A stretch of 27,977 nt of DNA from an uncultured Fidelibacterota bacterium (GCA_913041075.1 CAJWGZ010000004.1:1-27977); one strand, 5' to 3'; shown: positions 16,928 through 25,340, counted from the first letter of the stretch. Translations and numbers: made by a program. The notes: generated by a model not told the origin, from the sequence alone.

Positions 16928-17353
16928 TTAATCTGCTGATGGATCAATATTGCGCCGGGACTTTTTTTTCTCACTTTGCAAACGCTTGTTACGCAGCCTT
17001 TTTTCTACACTTGCTCGGCTAGGACGAGTTTTTTTACGACGCTTTGGTTTTTTGGCTGCCTGCTGCAAAAGGGATATTAATTTGTCAAGTGCGACCCGTC
17101 GATTTTGACTCTGTGAACGGTGCTCGCGAGATACGATGATCAAATTACCATCTTCGGTTAGTTTTGAACCGGCAATGGCACGTAAACGTTTATAAACTTT
17201 TGCAGAAATATTCCCAGAATATTTAGCATTAAAACGTAGCTGGACAGCTGTAGCAACTTTGTTTACATGCTGGCCACCGGGGCCTGATGATCTGATAAAC
17301 GATTCCTTTACCTCGGACTCATTAATGTATATACTGTCTGTGATTTTTATCAT
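16928..17353 (-). CDS. arfB: Alternative ribosome-rescue peptidyl-tRNA hydrolase ArfB (YaeJ)
   Basis: This 141-residue protein releases peptides from ribosomes stalled at the end of broken mRNAs, independently of tmRNA. The catalytic GGQ loop is at residues 26-28 in SSGPGGQHVNK. The rest of the domain matches release-factor domain 3 (ATAVQLRFNA, GNLIIVSREHRSQSQNRR). The C-terminal tail from about 100 is very basic (KPKRRKKTRPS, VEKRLRNKRLQSEKKKSRR). In ArfB this tail enters the empty mRNA channel. The length is typical (about 140), which separates it from full release factors of 350 or more. It is divergent from polA across a 121-bp gap. Confidence 0.95.
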   Translation of the reverse strand: MIKITDSIYINESEVKESFIRSSGPGGQHVNKVATAVQLRFNAKYSGNISAKVYKRLRAIAGSKLTEDGNLIIVSREHRSQSQNRRVALDKLISLLQQAAKKPKRRKKTRPSRASVEKRLRNKRLQSEKKKSRRNIDPSAD

Positions 17354-17369
17354 GCTATATACCTGAGCA

Positions 17370-17463
17370 AACTGTCAGTGCATATTACCATAGCGCCCTA
17401 ATCAATTTCAACATACTCGTAGGATAAATTTGACAGTTGAGCTTGCTAAGTCGACATGGTAAT
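17370..17463. repeat. Two interleaved 8-bp inverted repeats in the arfB-polA gap
   Basis: AACTGTCA (17370-17377) is the exact complement of TGACAGTT (17431-17438), and ATTACCAT (17384-17391) is the exact complement of ATGGTAAT (17456-17463). The order A-B-A'-B' makes them interlock, which in RNA would be a pseudoknot-like layout and in DNA could be paired operator half-sites. They fill most of the divergent promoter region. Chance occurrence is possible. Confidence 0.35.
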
Positions 17464-17474
17464 TTCAGCATCCC

Positions 17475-20195
17475 ATGGCAGCAAAGAAAACCACCCGAAA
17501 GAGAATGTTCCTAATTGATGGTTATGCCATGCTTTACAGGGCACATTTTGCCATGATTCGCAATCCATTGATAACCAGTTATGGATTGCCAACTAGTGCA
17601 CTCTTTGGATTTTTAAATCAGCTTTTTAGATTACTCAAGAAAGAAAATCCAGATTATGTTGCTGCAATTTTTGACAGAAAAGAAAAAACTTTTCGCCACA
17701 AGAAATATCCTGACTATAAGGCAACACGGGACCCAATGCCTGAAGAGTTACAGGAACAATTGCCGCATTTATGGAAATTGATTGAAGCCATGCAGATACC
17801 ATATCTATCCCAGGCAGGTTTTGAGGCTGATGACATTATTGGTACTTTGGTGAAGCATGGTCTGGAACAAGATCTGGATGTGTTCATTGTTAGTGGGGAC
17901 AAGGATTTCATGCAACTCATCAATGCCAATGTATTTCTTTTTGCGCCGGGCACCCGGAACAAACCAGACAAAATTTATGATATAAAAGGTGTTGAGGCTC
18001 GTTGGGGTGTGCCACCTGAAAAAATTGTAGATCTTTTTGGTCTAATGGGTGATTCGTCCGATAATATACCCGGTGTGGCTGGTGTGGGTCCAAAATCAGC
18101 TATGAAACTTATCCATGATTATGGTACCCTTGAAAAAGCGCTAGAAAATGCGGAAAGTGTTACGAATAAAAGAGTGCGGAACGGTCTCCTGGAAGGAAAA
18201 GATAATGCTATCCTTAGTAAAGACCTGGTGACAATAGTGACCGATGTTCCGCTGGACCGAGAAATCGATGAATTAGTTAGACAAGATATGGATATTGAAG
18301 CAATGGAATCATTATTGACTGAATATGAATTTCATGCGCTCATTAACCAATTACCTAGTTCTGCAGAAGAAAAGATATCCACGAAAAATAAATCAGATAA
18401 AGATTATAAAATTATTACAACAGTAAAAAATCTAAAGAACTATTTCAATTCTGTAAAATCGAATAGTTTACTTGCCTTTGATATTGAGACAGATGCCCTG
18501 GATCCGATGCAGAATAAAATCGTAGGATTCAGTTTCGCAACCAAAGCAAATAGCGGTATTTATGTACCGACACTCTACAAGGATAAACAAAAAAATCATT
18601 TTGGCGATGATGATCTGTCTACCGTAATCGAAATAATCCGCCCCATCATGGAGAACAATGATATTCCAAAGACAGGGCAGAATGCGAAGTTTGATATGCT
18701 GGTTCTCAAACGTCATGGAATTGAGGTGCAGGGACTGGTATTTGATACGATGATCGCTGCACACTTATTGAAGCCTGAAGCGCGGTCTTATAAACTAGAT
18801 AATTTAAGTATTGAATATTTGAATTACAGAATGATGCCAATTGAGGACCTGATCGGAAAAGGGAAGAACCAGATTAGTATGACGGAAGTTGAACTTGACA
18901 AAGCGGGATTTTATGCAGCGGAAGATGCTGATATCACTTGGCAGCTAACGGATATTTTCCAAAAACAGCTGCAGGATTCTGGGTTGGATCATTTTTTCAA
19001 AAAGATAGAATTGCCATTGCTTAGTGTATTAATGGATATGGAGTATCAGGGCACATATGTTGAAAAGGAAATGCTTGAAAAAATGTCTCTTGAGTTAGGC
19101 AAGAAAATTGAAAACCTTTCTAAGGAAATTATAAAAGAAGCAGGAACAGAATTTAATATCAATTCTACACAGCAGTTGGCCAATATACTATTTGATAAAT
19201 TGAATCTGCGTAAAGTGAAACAGCGGTCAACCGCAGAATCGGTATTGGAAGCACTGCGTAATGAACATCCACTGCCCGGTATGATTCTGAATTACCGGAA
19301 ACTAAATAAATTGAAGAATACATATTTAGATACTTTACCTCCCTTGGTTAACACTGATACTGGCCGTATTCACACCACATTTGGCCAGACCATTGCCTCT
19401 ACAGGCCGATTATCAAGCAGTAATCCCAATTTTCAGAATATACCAATTCGTACAGATGAGGGGCGGGAAATCCGTAAGTCATTTAAAGCGCAAAAGAAGG
19501 GCTGGTTAATATTTTCGGCTGATTACTCTCAAATAGAACTGCGCATCATGGCCCATTTGAGTCAGGATCCTGCACTTATAGAAGCATTTAATAAGAATGA
19601 GGATATTCATAGCCGTACAGCCAGTGATGTTTTTGGTGTTGGCATCAAGGATCTCTTGCCGGAGATGCGCCGAACTGCAAAAATAGTGAATTTTGGTATT
19701 ATGTATGGTGCTGGAGCATTTCGTTTGAGCCAGGAATTGGGAATTCCACGATCAGAAGCTCAAGTGCTGATTGATACCTATTTTGAAAGATATGCCGGTA
19801 TTCGCGAATACATGGATCGAACGATTAAACAGGCTGAGGATCAGAAATATGTTGAAACTGTATTGGGTCGCCGGCGCAATATTTGGAACATTGATAGCGA
19901 AAATCATATTCAAAGAGAAGCAGCCAAGAGAATGGCAATAAATATGCCTATCCAGGGTACTGCAGCAGAGATGATCAAACTTGCCATGCTGGACATTCAT
20001 CGAACCTTGATAAATGATGGGTATAATGCACGCATGATCTTGCAAATTCACGATGAACTTTTGTTCGAAGCACCTGCGCAAGAAATTGATGCATTACAAG
20101 AGATGGTGTCAGATAAGATGGTCAATGCCATGCCCCTTACCGTACCGCTGGAGGTAGACTGCGGAAATGGTATAAGCTGGTTTGAGGCACATTAA
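17475..20195 (+). CDS. polA: DNA polymerase I
   Basis: This is a full-length three-domain enzyme of 906 residues for DNA repair and Okazaki-fragment maturation. The 5'-3' exonuclease is at about 10-295 (FLIDGYAMLYRAHFA, YPDYKATRDPMPEE, FEADDIIGTL, SGDKDFMQL, GDSSDNIPGVAGVGPKSA). The 3'-5' proofreading domain is at about 315-500. It keeps its metal ligands: Asp336 and Glu338 in LAFDIETDALD, the Asp in NAKFDML, and YAAEDADITW. The polymerase domain is at about 520-906, with motif A Asp683 in SADYSQIELRIMAHLS, motif B RRTAKIVNFGIMYGAGAF and motif C Asp860 in QIHDELLFEAP. The finger motif carries Phe (NFG). Nothing is missing. It is followed after 24 nt by the ABC gene, so polA may be first in a long operon. 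Confidence 0.97.
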   Translation: MAAKKTTRKRMFLIDGYAMLYRAHFAMIRNPLITSYGLPTSALFGFLNQLFRLLKKENPDYVAAIFDRKEKTFRHKKYPDYKATRDPMPEELQEQLPHLWKLIEAMQIPYLSQAGFEADDIIGTLVKHGLEQDLDVFIVSGDKDFMQLINANVFLFAPGTRNKPDKIYDIKGVEARWGVPPEKIVDLFGLMGDSSDNIPGVAGVGPKSAMKLIHDYGTLEKALENAESVTNKRVRNGLLEGKDNAILSKDLVTIVTDVPLDREIDELVRQDMDIEAMESLLTEYEFHALINQLPSSAEEKISTKNKSDKDYKIITTVKNLKNYFNSVKSNSLLAFDIETDALDPMQNKIVGFSFATKANSGIYVPTLYKDKQKNHFGDDDLSTVIEIIRPIMENNDIPKTGQNAKFDMLVLKRHGIEVQGLVFDTMIAAHLLKPEARSYKLDNLSIEYLNYRMMPIEDLIGKGKNQISMTEVELDKAGFYAAEDADITWQLTDIFQKQLQDSGLDHFFKKIELPLLSVLMDMEYQGTYVEKEMLEKMSLELGKKIENLSKEIIKEAGTEFNINSTQQLANILFDKLNLRKVKQRSTAESVLEALRNEHPLPGMILNYRKLNKLKNTYLDTLPPLVNTDTGRIHTTFGQTIASTGRLSSSNPNFQNIPIRTDEGREIRKSFKAQKKGWLIFSADYSQIELRIMAHLSQDPALIEAFNKNEDIHSRTASDVFGVGIKDLLPEMRRTAKIVNFGIMYGAGAFRLSQELGIPRSEAQVLIDTYFERYAGIREYMDRTIKQAEDQKYVETVLGRRRNIWNIDSENHIQREAAKRMAINMPIQGTAAEMIKLAMLDIHRTLINDGYNARMILQIHDELLFEAPAQEIDALQEMVSDKMVNAMPLTVPLEVDCGNGISWFEAH

Positions 20196-20219
20196 ATATA
20201 GAAGGACAAACTGAATGTA

Positions 20220-21146
20220 ATGGAAGCAAGTATTACATTAAAAAAGGTGGGGAAGCTTGCCGGTGATAAAACAATCCTGGCTGGATTGTCATTTGGGATT
20301 GAGCGTGGATCACTGGTAGCAATTATCGGCGAAAATGATGCGGGAAAATCTACTTTATTGAAGGTGCTTGCCGGTACTGAGATTCCTGATTACGGTAATG
20401 TTTTTATACATGGTATTGATTCTACTAAACGCAGAATAAATTCACAGTCTTATACAGGCTTTGTACCCTTCAATTCGGATTTGGATCCATTTTTGTCTCT
20501 CGAAGAGAATATTCGGTTTATTGGATCCGTCCATGGTGTTAAAGATAGTAACATTACCAGTCGGATTAAAAAATTTGCAACGGACTTAAATTTTATGGAT
20601 TCGCTGCATAAACAGGCTAGCATTACTTCGCCTGGTAATGCGAAAAAAGCTATGATTGTACGGGAGCTGATCCATGATCCTTCCATATTAATAATTGATG
20701 AACCAACCGCATTTATGGATGCACGATCCGGACGGGAAACCTGGGAATTGCTGCGTAGACTAGCCGGTGAAAAGACAATAATTTACGTCAGCCAGTCTTT
20801 GCCGGAAGTTGAACAGGCCAATGACAGGATTTTGGTTATGCAGCAAGGAAAAATTATCCTTGATGGTACCCTTGACAGATTATTGGAGAGTACTTTGCGA
20901 TATCACCAGTTTGAAATTGAGTTTGTCAATCTGACTGAACAATTATTTAACAAACTCGCAGCAGTTACCACAGTAGTAAATCCAACAAAGATAGGTAATA
21001 CATTACATTTTTATGGCCGTGAAAGAGCTGTGTTTTTTCAAGTATTACATGAAGCGGCAGGCGAATTAATGAAAGATCTATCAGTTAAAAAATTAAGTCT
21101 GCGAGATCTCTTGGATTCTGAATTTGCTGGTAGGGGATTGGATTGA
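20220..21146 (+). CDS. ABC transporter ATP-binding protein with degenerate catalytic motifs
   Basis: This ATPase subunit of 308 residues resembles the CcmA/ABC-2 exporter class. The Walker A motif is intact (GENDAGKST, residues 37-45) and so is Walker B (ILIIDE with Glu161). Several other motifs are altered. The Q-loop Gln is not present in FVPFNSDLDPF. The LSGGQ signature is replaced by TSPGN (136-140). The switch His is Gln192 in YVSQSLPEVEQ. The D-loop reads FMDARS. It may therefore hydrolyse ATP poorly or act with a partner that supplies the missing residues. About 90 residues after the NBD form an additional C-terminal domain. GAAGGA lies 13 nt upstream of the ATG. The stop overlaps the permease start. 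Confidence 0.85.
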   Translation: MEASITLKKVGKLAGDKTILAGLSFGIERGSLVAIIGENDAGKSTLLKVLAGTEIPDYGNVFIHGIDSTKRRINSQSYTGFVPFNSDLDPFLSLEENIRFIGSVHGVKDSNITSRIKKFATDLNFMDSLHKQASITSPGNAKKAMIVRELIHDPSILIIDEPTAFMDARSGRETWELLRRLAGEKTIIYVSQSLPEVEQANDRILVMQQGKIILDGTLDRLLESTLRYHQFEIEFVNLTEQLFNKLAAVTTVVNPTKIGNTLHFYGRERAVFFQVLHEAAGELMKDLSVKKLSLRDLLDSEFAGRGLD

Positions 21147-21892
21147 TACAGGCCTTCTTGTTGCGCCGCTGGTGGTTATTTCGCCGACGAATATTTTCAA
21201 CCTTGACTTTTGTAGTTGTGTTGCCTATCCTAATTCATTTGGCATTGACCGTAGGGATCGGGAATATTATTATGGAAACAATCGCAAAATTTTCCTACCA
21301 GAAATGGCTATATCCCGGATTGGTTTTGATTGTTAATACCGTCATGATCATACCAATTATTTACCGTGACTTTTTTGACTTACGAGTCAACTCAAGAACC
21401 TTGATCACACTCTCACTAACTCCCTTATCAAAAATACAGCTTGTTGGATTTTTGTTGCTTACGGCACTGGTCGAAGCCACAATATTTTCAATGGTTGCCA
21501 TGACAATTTTTCTCTACCTCATGGATCTTTCCTTAAGTATGCTGGATTTATTATATATTTTAGTATCAATGAATCTTTTTGGACTCATTGTAAGTAATGG
21601 ATTGATTACAATTTCTTTATTGACCGATAGAATTAACACTTTTTTTATTGTTACGTTTATTTTTTTCCTTTTCATTATTTTTAGTTCAGAACTATTGTTC
21701 GAATTTGAATTTTACCCACTTAGGATTAGTGCAGTGCTGAAAAATCTGCCCACAAGTATGATATCAAATTGGTGCAGAGGGTTGATTTTCAATGGATATT
21801 TTGACTGGACATTTTTTCTGACACCTTTAGGCATTGGATTGGTCTGGACCACTATTAATGCAGTGCTTTTAAAAAGGACACTTCGACAGTGA
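21143..21892 (+). CDS. ABC-2-type transporter permease
   Basis: This 249-residue membrane protein with six hydrophobic segments is the permease for the ATPase just upstream. A basic N-terminus (LLRRWWLFRRRIF) precedes the first helix, as in ABC-2 permeases. The middle has the family-like YRDFFDLRVNSRTLITLSLTPLS (in parts: YRDFFDLR; TLITLSLTPLS). The TTG start at 21143 overlaps the ATPase stop (TTGA), and no ATG is available nearby. The end overlaps the next gene by GTGA. Direction and cargo are unknown. The class mostly exports lipids, polysaccharides, drugs or peptides. Confidence 0.8.
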   Translation: MIQAFLLRRWWLFRRRIFSTLTFVVVLPILIHLALTVGIGNIIMETIAKFSYQKWLYPGLVLIVNTVMIIPIIYRDFFDLRVNSRTLITLSLTPLSKIQLVGFLLLTALVEATIFSMVAMTIFLYLMDLSLSMLDLLYILVSMNLFGLIVSNGLITISLLTDRINTFFIVTFIFFLFIIFSSELLFEFEFYPLRISAVLKNLPTSMISNWCRGLIFNGYFDWTFFLTPLGIGLVWTTINAVLLKRTLRQ

Positions 21893-22353
21893 TTGCATAT
21901 TTATCTGGAGCGATGGAATTTGCCGTGGATGAGGGCTCTGGCTGGCGCTTAGATATGACCAGTTGGTTATCGGCCAACTTAGAACATGGTGTAATAGACC
22001 CCGTAGAAGAATCGCGGTTACTTATGCTGAAAGAAAATTCCGCTGACTACCGGACTTGGAAAGAAACCGACACTGAACGCTATCGGAAATTTGTACGTCA
22101 ATATGTGGAGCAAGACATTAAAGCAGTAACCAAGGAAGTGGATTATATTATCTGTCTATGGAATGCAGATGTGTTTAAGGGTGCTGGTACGCATGGTGAG
22201 GTCACTTTGGCTTTTCAGCATAATGTACCAGTTTATCTTGTAAATCAGATTCCTTTAACAGATCTGAGTGGCTGGATAATGGCTTGTTGTTCAGAAATAT
22301 TTAATAATTTTGAAGATTTGAAGGCATTTCTATTGGAAAAATTCGATTCTTGA
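21889..22353 (+). CDS. Nucleoside 2-deoxyribosyltransferase-like protein
   Basis: This 154-residue protein has the small flavodoxin-like fold of the nucleoside 2-deoxyribosyltransferase superfamily. The N-terminus IAYLSGAMEFAVDEGSGWR corresponds to the substrate-binding loop (YLSGPM-type), and CLWNADVFKGAGTHGEVTLAF carries the conserved GT-x-x-E region with the catalytic-type Glu. NVPVYLV follows as a central strand. Members exchange bases on deoxynucleosides or hydrolyse nucleotides, so a role in nucleotide salvage is likely but not proven. The GTG start lies in a 4-nt overlap with the permease stop. It is followed by alanine racemase with almost no gap. Confidence 0.78.
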   Translation: MIAYLSGAMEFAVDEGSGWRLDMTSWLSANLEHGVIDPVEESRLLMLKENSADYRTWKETDTERYRKFVRQYVEQDIKAVTKEVDYIICLWNADVFKGAGTHGEVTLAFQHNVPVYLVNQIPLTDLSGWIMACCSEIFNNFEDLKAFLLEKFDS

Positions 22354-22355
22354 TC

Positions 22356-23450
22356 ATGGTAGGTCCCAAAGCTTTCATTCACTTAGAAAACCTGTTTCAC
22401 AACTATAATTTGATCAAGCAGCAATTAAATGGGATACCAATTATGGCTGTAGTGAAAGCGAATGCCTATGGTCATGGTGCAGTACCTGTTGCCAAAGCCC
22501 TGCGATCCAAAGGCGTCAATCAATTTGCAGTTTTTACTTTTGAAGAAGCATTAGAGTTGAAGGCTGCTGGGATAGAGGATGATATCCTTGTTTTTTGCAG
22601 GCCAACAAAGGACATGTTATCAGAAGCTGCTGCACGTAATATAGCGTTAAATCTCTCTGCGCTAGAAGATTTACCCTTATTTATTGAGGCAGATCCCAGT
22701 CCAAAATTTCATTTGAAAGTGGATACTGGTATGTCGCGCCTTGGTATACCATTTAATTCAGTGGTAAATATCCTGCAGCAGATTAAAAGCAATGAACATC
22801 TTAAGTGCGAGGGTATCTACAGTCATTATGCCACTGCAGATGAAGGTGAATTAAGCTATGCTGAATACCAGTTAGATCAATTTAATCAAGTATTGCAGGC
22901 GGCTAAAGAATTGGACTTAAAAATTAAACATATACACTTTTCAAATAGCGGAACAGTCTTAAACATGCCCCAGACTTCTTTTAATTTGGTACGGGTTGGT
23001 ATGTTATTATATGGTGCTTTCCCATCAGAAGAGGTGCCTATGGATATGCTAATAAAACCTGTCATGGAATTCAAGGGACCTGTGGTTGCTTTAAGAGAAG
23101 TATCTGCTGGTACGAAAGTTAGTTACGGTGGCGTTTGGGAAGCACCCCAGGATACAATTATTGGTGTTATTCAGACCGGTTTTGCTGATGGTTTTCCGCG
23201 ATCGTGGTATGTGGATGGTTATATAGGTCTTAGAGGTAAAAATTACCCAATTGCAGGTCGCATATGCATGGATCAATTTATGGTGGATTTTGGTGGGGCC
23301 GATGTTCGTGTAGGTGATGAAGTGTTGATTTTTGGTCAGAATAACACTGACACGATACACGTTGAAGATATTGCCCAGGCCATAGATTCAACGAGCTACG
23401 TATTATTGACTGCTATCGGCGGGAGGACAGAAAGGATATTTATTAACTGA
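22356..23450 (+). CDS. alr: Alanine racemase (PLP-dependent)
   Basis: This 364-residue enzyme interconverts L- and D-alanine, supplying D-Ala for peptidoglycan. The PLP-binding Lys34 is in AVVKANAYGHG and the second catalytic base Tyr257 is in VSYGG. Other conserved stretches are HLKVDTGMSRLGI, YSHYATADE, RVGMLLYG and RICMDQFMVDFGG. The ATG at 22356 is chosen. A TTG at 22350 would overlap the previous stop (TTGA) and add two residues. The gene ends the polA-ABC-NDT run and is followed directly by a clear terminator. Confidence 0.95.
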   Translation: MVGPKAFIHLENLFHNYNLIKQQLNGIPIMAVVKANAYGHGAVPVAKALRSKGVNQFAVFTFEEALELKAAGIEDDILVFCRPTKDMLSEAAARNIALNLSALEDLPLFIEADPSPKFHLKVDTGMSRLGIPFNSVVNILQQIKSNEHLKCEGIYSHYATADEGELSYAEYQLDQFNQVLQAAKELDLKIKHIHFSNSGTVLNMPQTSFNLVRVGMLLYGAFPSEEVPMDMLIKPVMEFKGPVVALREVSAGTKVSYGGVWEAPQDTIIGVIQTGFADGFPRSWYVDGYIGLRGKNYPIAGRICMDQFMVDFGGADVRVGDEVLIFGQNNTDTIHVEDIAQAIDSTSYVLLTAIGGRTERIFIN

Positions 23451-23456
23451 GCGGGA

Positions 23457-23485
23457 GGTAAGGCTAACTAGCCTTACCCTTTTCT
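23457..23485 (+). terminator. Rho-independent terminator after alr
   Basis: A perfect 9-bp stem (GGTAAGGCT / AGCCTTACC, 4-nt loop) lies 7 nt after the alr stop and is followed by CTTTTCT. The loop-side arm overlaps the stop codon and last codons of the convergent minus-strand gene, so the DNA serves both. On the minus strand no T-run follows the stem. Confidence 0.85.
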
Positions 23486-23793
23486 GGGTTTCTAACCCAG
23501 GAACGCCGGTCCTGAAATGCTTTAATTTTCAAATCGGCCCAATCATTGATTATTTTTTTGATTTGATCTCGTTGGTCTGGTTTATCTCCCAAATTTTCAT
23601 CGAGAACATTGAGTAAATCTTCGCGCCGCTGTTGAACTTGGCCATAAGTCATCACATCTTCTTGAGCAAAATCTTCTTTTTGCTGACGAACCTGATCTTT
23701 CCTATCGTCTGCTTTTGAAGCCTGTTCCTTTCTACTTGAAAAGACTGCCAGAGCCAGGACAACGAGCACAATAATTAGAAATAAAATTTCCAT
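23464..23793 (-). CDS. Small membrane-anchored coiled protein of unknown function
   Basis: This protein has 109 residues. An N-terminal hydrophobic helix (MEILFLIIVLVVLALAVF) is followed by a highly charged, helical part rich in Lys, Asp and Gln (SSRKEQASKADDRKDQVRQQ, then QVQQRREDLL), and a final WADLKIKAFQDRRSWV. It is likely an inner-membrane anchored coiled coil with the bulk in the cytoplasm or periplasm. A good ribosome binding site (GAGGA at 23802-23806 on the minus strand) overlaps the stop codon of the upstream DASS transporter. The two are therefore probably co-translated, and this could be an accessory subunit, although DASS carriers normally work without one. Confidence 0.75.
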   Translation of the reverse strand: MEILFLIIVLVVLALAVFSSRKEQASKADDRKDQVRQQKEDFAQEDVMTYGQVQQRREDLLNVLDENLGDKPDQRDQIKKIINDWADLKIKAFQDRRSWVRNPEKGKAS

Positions 23794-23804
23794 AATTTAT
23801 ATCC

Positions 23805-25340
23805 TCAAAAACCAGAGCCTAGTGGATTAATACCGAGAATACCAACCCAGTAGACAGCTACCATTATAGCCAGCACGATCAATGCTGCCGGCCAGCCGAC
23901 AGTAGCCATACGAATAAAATCTTTTGATTCGAGTTGTCCACTGGCGTAGACAATAGAACTGGCCGGTGTTCCAATTACAAGCCAGTAGGCCATTGATGTA
24001 GCGATGGCTAATCCAACTCCTACCAGTATTGGATTTGTGTTTGCAGTTATTGCCATATCCAAAACCACAGGACCAATAACAGCGACAGTTGCACCAGCAC
24101 TCATTAAATTGGTTAAAATAGCACCAATGACACCAACTAATATAACAAGTCCAACACCTGAATCTAGACCAAGAGGCGCTACGAGGTTCATAATTTGATC
24201 AGCGAACCAACTAGAAGCACCGGTGGCTTTAAATACACTTCCTAAACTTATACAGCCAGCATACAGTACAATAACACCCCAACTGACTTTATCTTCATAG
24301 TCTTTCCATGATGTCAGACCCAGCAGCATGTAAACCACAGCACCAGATATGGCAACGCCACCAAGTCCTAATGAAAACCCCAGGATATCTCTTGTTACTG
24401 ATTTATCAACAATCCACAATACCACAACTGCAAGCATTATAAGCGCTACTAGCTTTTGCTTACCAGTCATGGCACCATGTTTTTCGAGATCTTTTTTAAT
24501 AAGCCCAACAGCTTCGCTTAAATCACTTACTTCGGGCTTAAATAATAGAGGTAGAATAAATGCCATTACAACAGACATACAAGCTGTATAGAATATTCCC
24601 ATGGAAATCCATTGCATAAAAGATACTTCAATTCCATAATCTGCCAGGAAACCGATCATCAGGGCATTCCTAGCGCCACCTGTGGGGCTCATTGGGCCAC
24701 CAATCATACACCCCACTGCAATAGTAACCATAAGTAATGTGCCTAATCTAGGTGCAGGCGTAGACTTGTTCGTAAGTGTATACAGTGCCATGGCAATTGG
24801 AACATACATTGCAGCCACAGCATGTTCGCCTACAAATGCTGTGGGTATTGCAGTCCCCAGTAAAATTCCAATAACTATCATACGTGTTTTTGTACCAGCC
24901 AAATTAATCACCAGCATACCCACCCGTTTATCCAGACCATATTTTACCAGCGTTGCCCCAAGGGCAAGGGAACCAGCGATAAACCATACCGCATCATGGG
25001 CGTAGGTTCCGACAATATTCCTCGAATCGGTGATGCCGAAAAATAACTGTACTAGGCCAATTAATAGTGCCACTGCCGGCATGGGCACTGCTTCAGTCGC
25101 AAAGAAGACAACACATGTAGATAAAAGGGCAATAATTATCTTGATATGCGTTGCTTTCATAGCGACATCTACACCAGCTTGGCCCTTGAAGAGTTCTTCC
25201 GCTTTAAGGACCATAGAATCCGGCATAGGCATAATGAAAGCAATGAGTGCAAACAAAGCCAGACCGATACCCAGCCATTTAAAATCTGTAGTTTTGGCGA
25301 AACCGCCGGTGTTGGACTGTTCGTTGTCTTTTTCAGCCAT
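23805..25340 (-). CDS. DASS/SLC13-family anion transporter with unusual substrate-site motifs
   Basis: This is a 511-residue membrane carrier of about 11-13 helices. The family pattern is evident: FATEAVPMPAVALLIGLVQL, DAVWFIAGSLALGATLVKYGLDKR, GGPMSPTGGARNALMIGF, YAGCISLGSVFKATGASSWFA and a second inverted half ending in the IGTPASSIVYASG stretch. DASS proteins normally carry two SNT motifs that bind sodium and carboxylate. Here the expected positions read GEH (171-173, in AFVGEHAVAAM) and SAG (414-416, in NLMSAGATVAV). The substrate or coupling ion may therefore differ from the usual succinate or citrate. It is transcribed divergently from the NamZ-SSS gene across 113 bp. Confidence 0.85.
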   Translation of the reverse strand: MAEKDNEQSNTGGFAKTTDFKWLGIGLALFALIAFIMPMPDSMVLKAEELFKGQAGVDVAMKATHIKIIIALLSTCVVFFATEAVPMPAVALLIGLVQLFFGITDSRNIVGTYAHDAVWFIAGSLALGATLVKYGLDKRVGMLVINLAGTKTRMIVIGILLGTAIPTAFVGEHAVAAMYVPIAMALYTLTNKSTPAPRLGTLLMVTIAVGCMIGGPMSPTGGARNALMIGFLADYGIEVSFMQWISMGIFYTACMSVVMAFILPLLFKPEVSDLSEAVGLIKKDLEKHGAMTGKQKLVALIMLAVVVLWIVDKSVTRDILGFSLGLGGVAISGAVVYMLLGLTSWKDYEDKVSWGVIVLYAGCISLGSVFKATGASSWFADQIMNLVAPLGLDSGVGLVILVGVIGAILTNLMSAGATVAVIGPVVLDMAITANTNPILVGVGLAIATSMAYWLVIGTPASSIVYASGQLESKDFIRMATVGWPAALIVLAIMVAVYWVGILGINPLGSGF

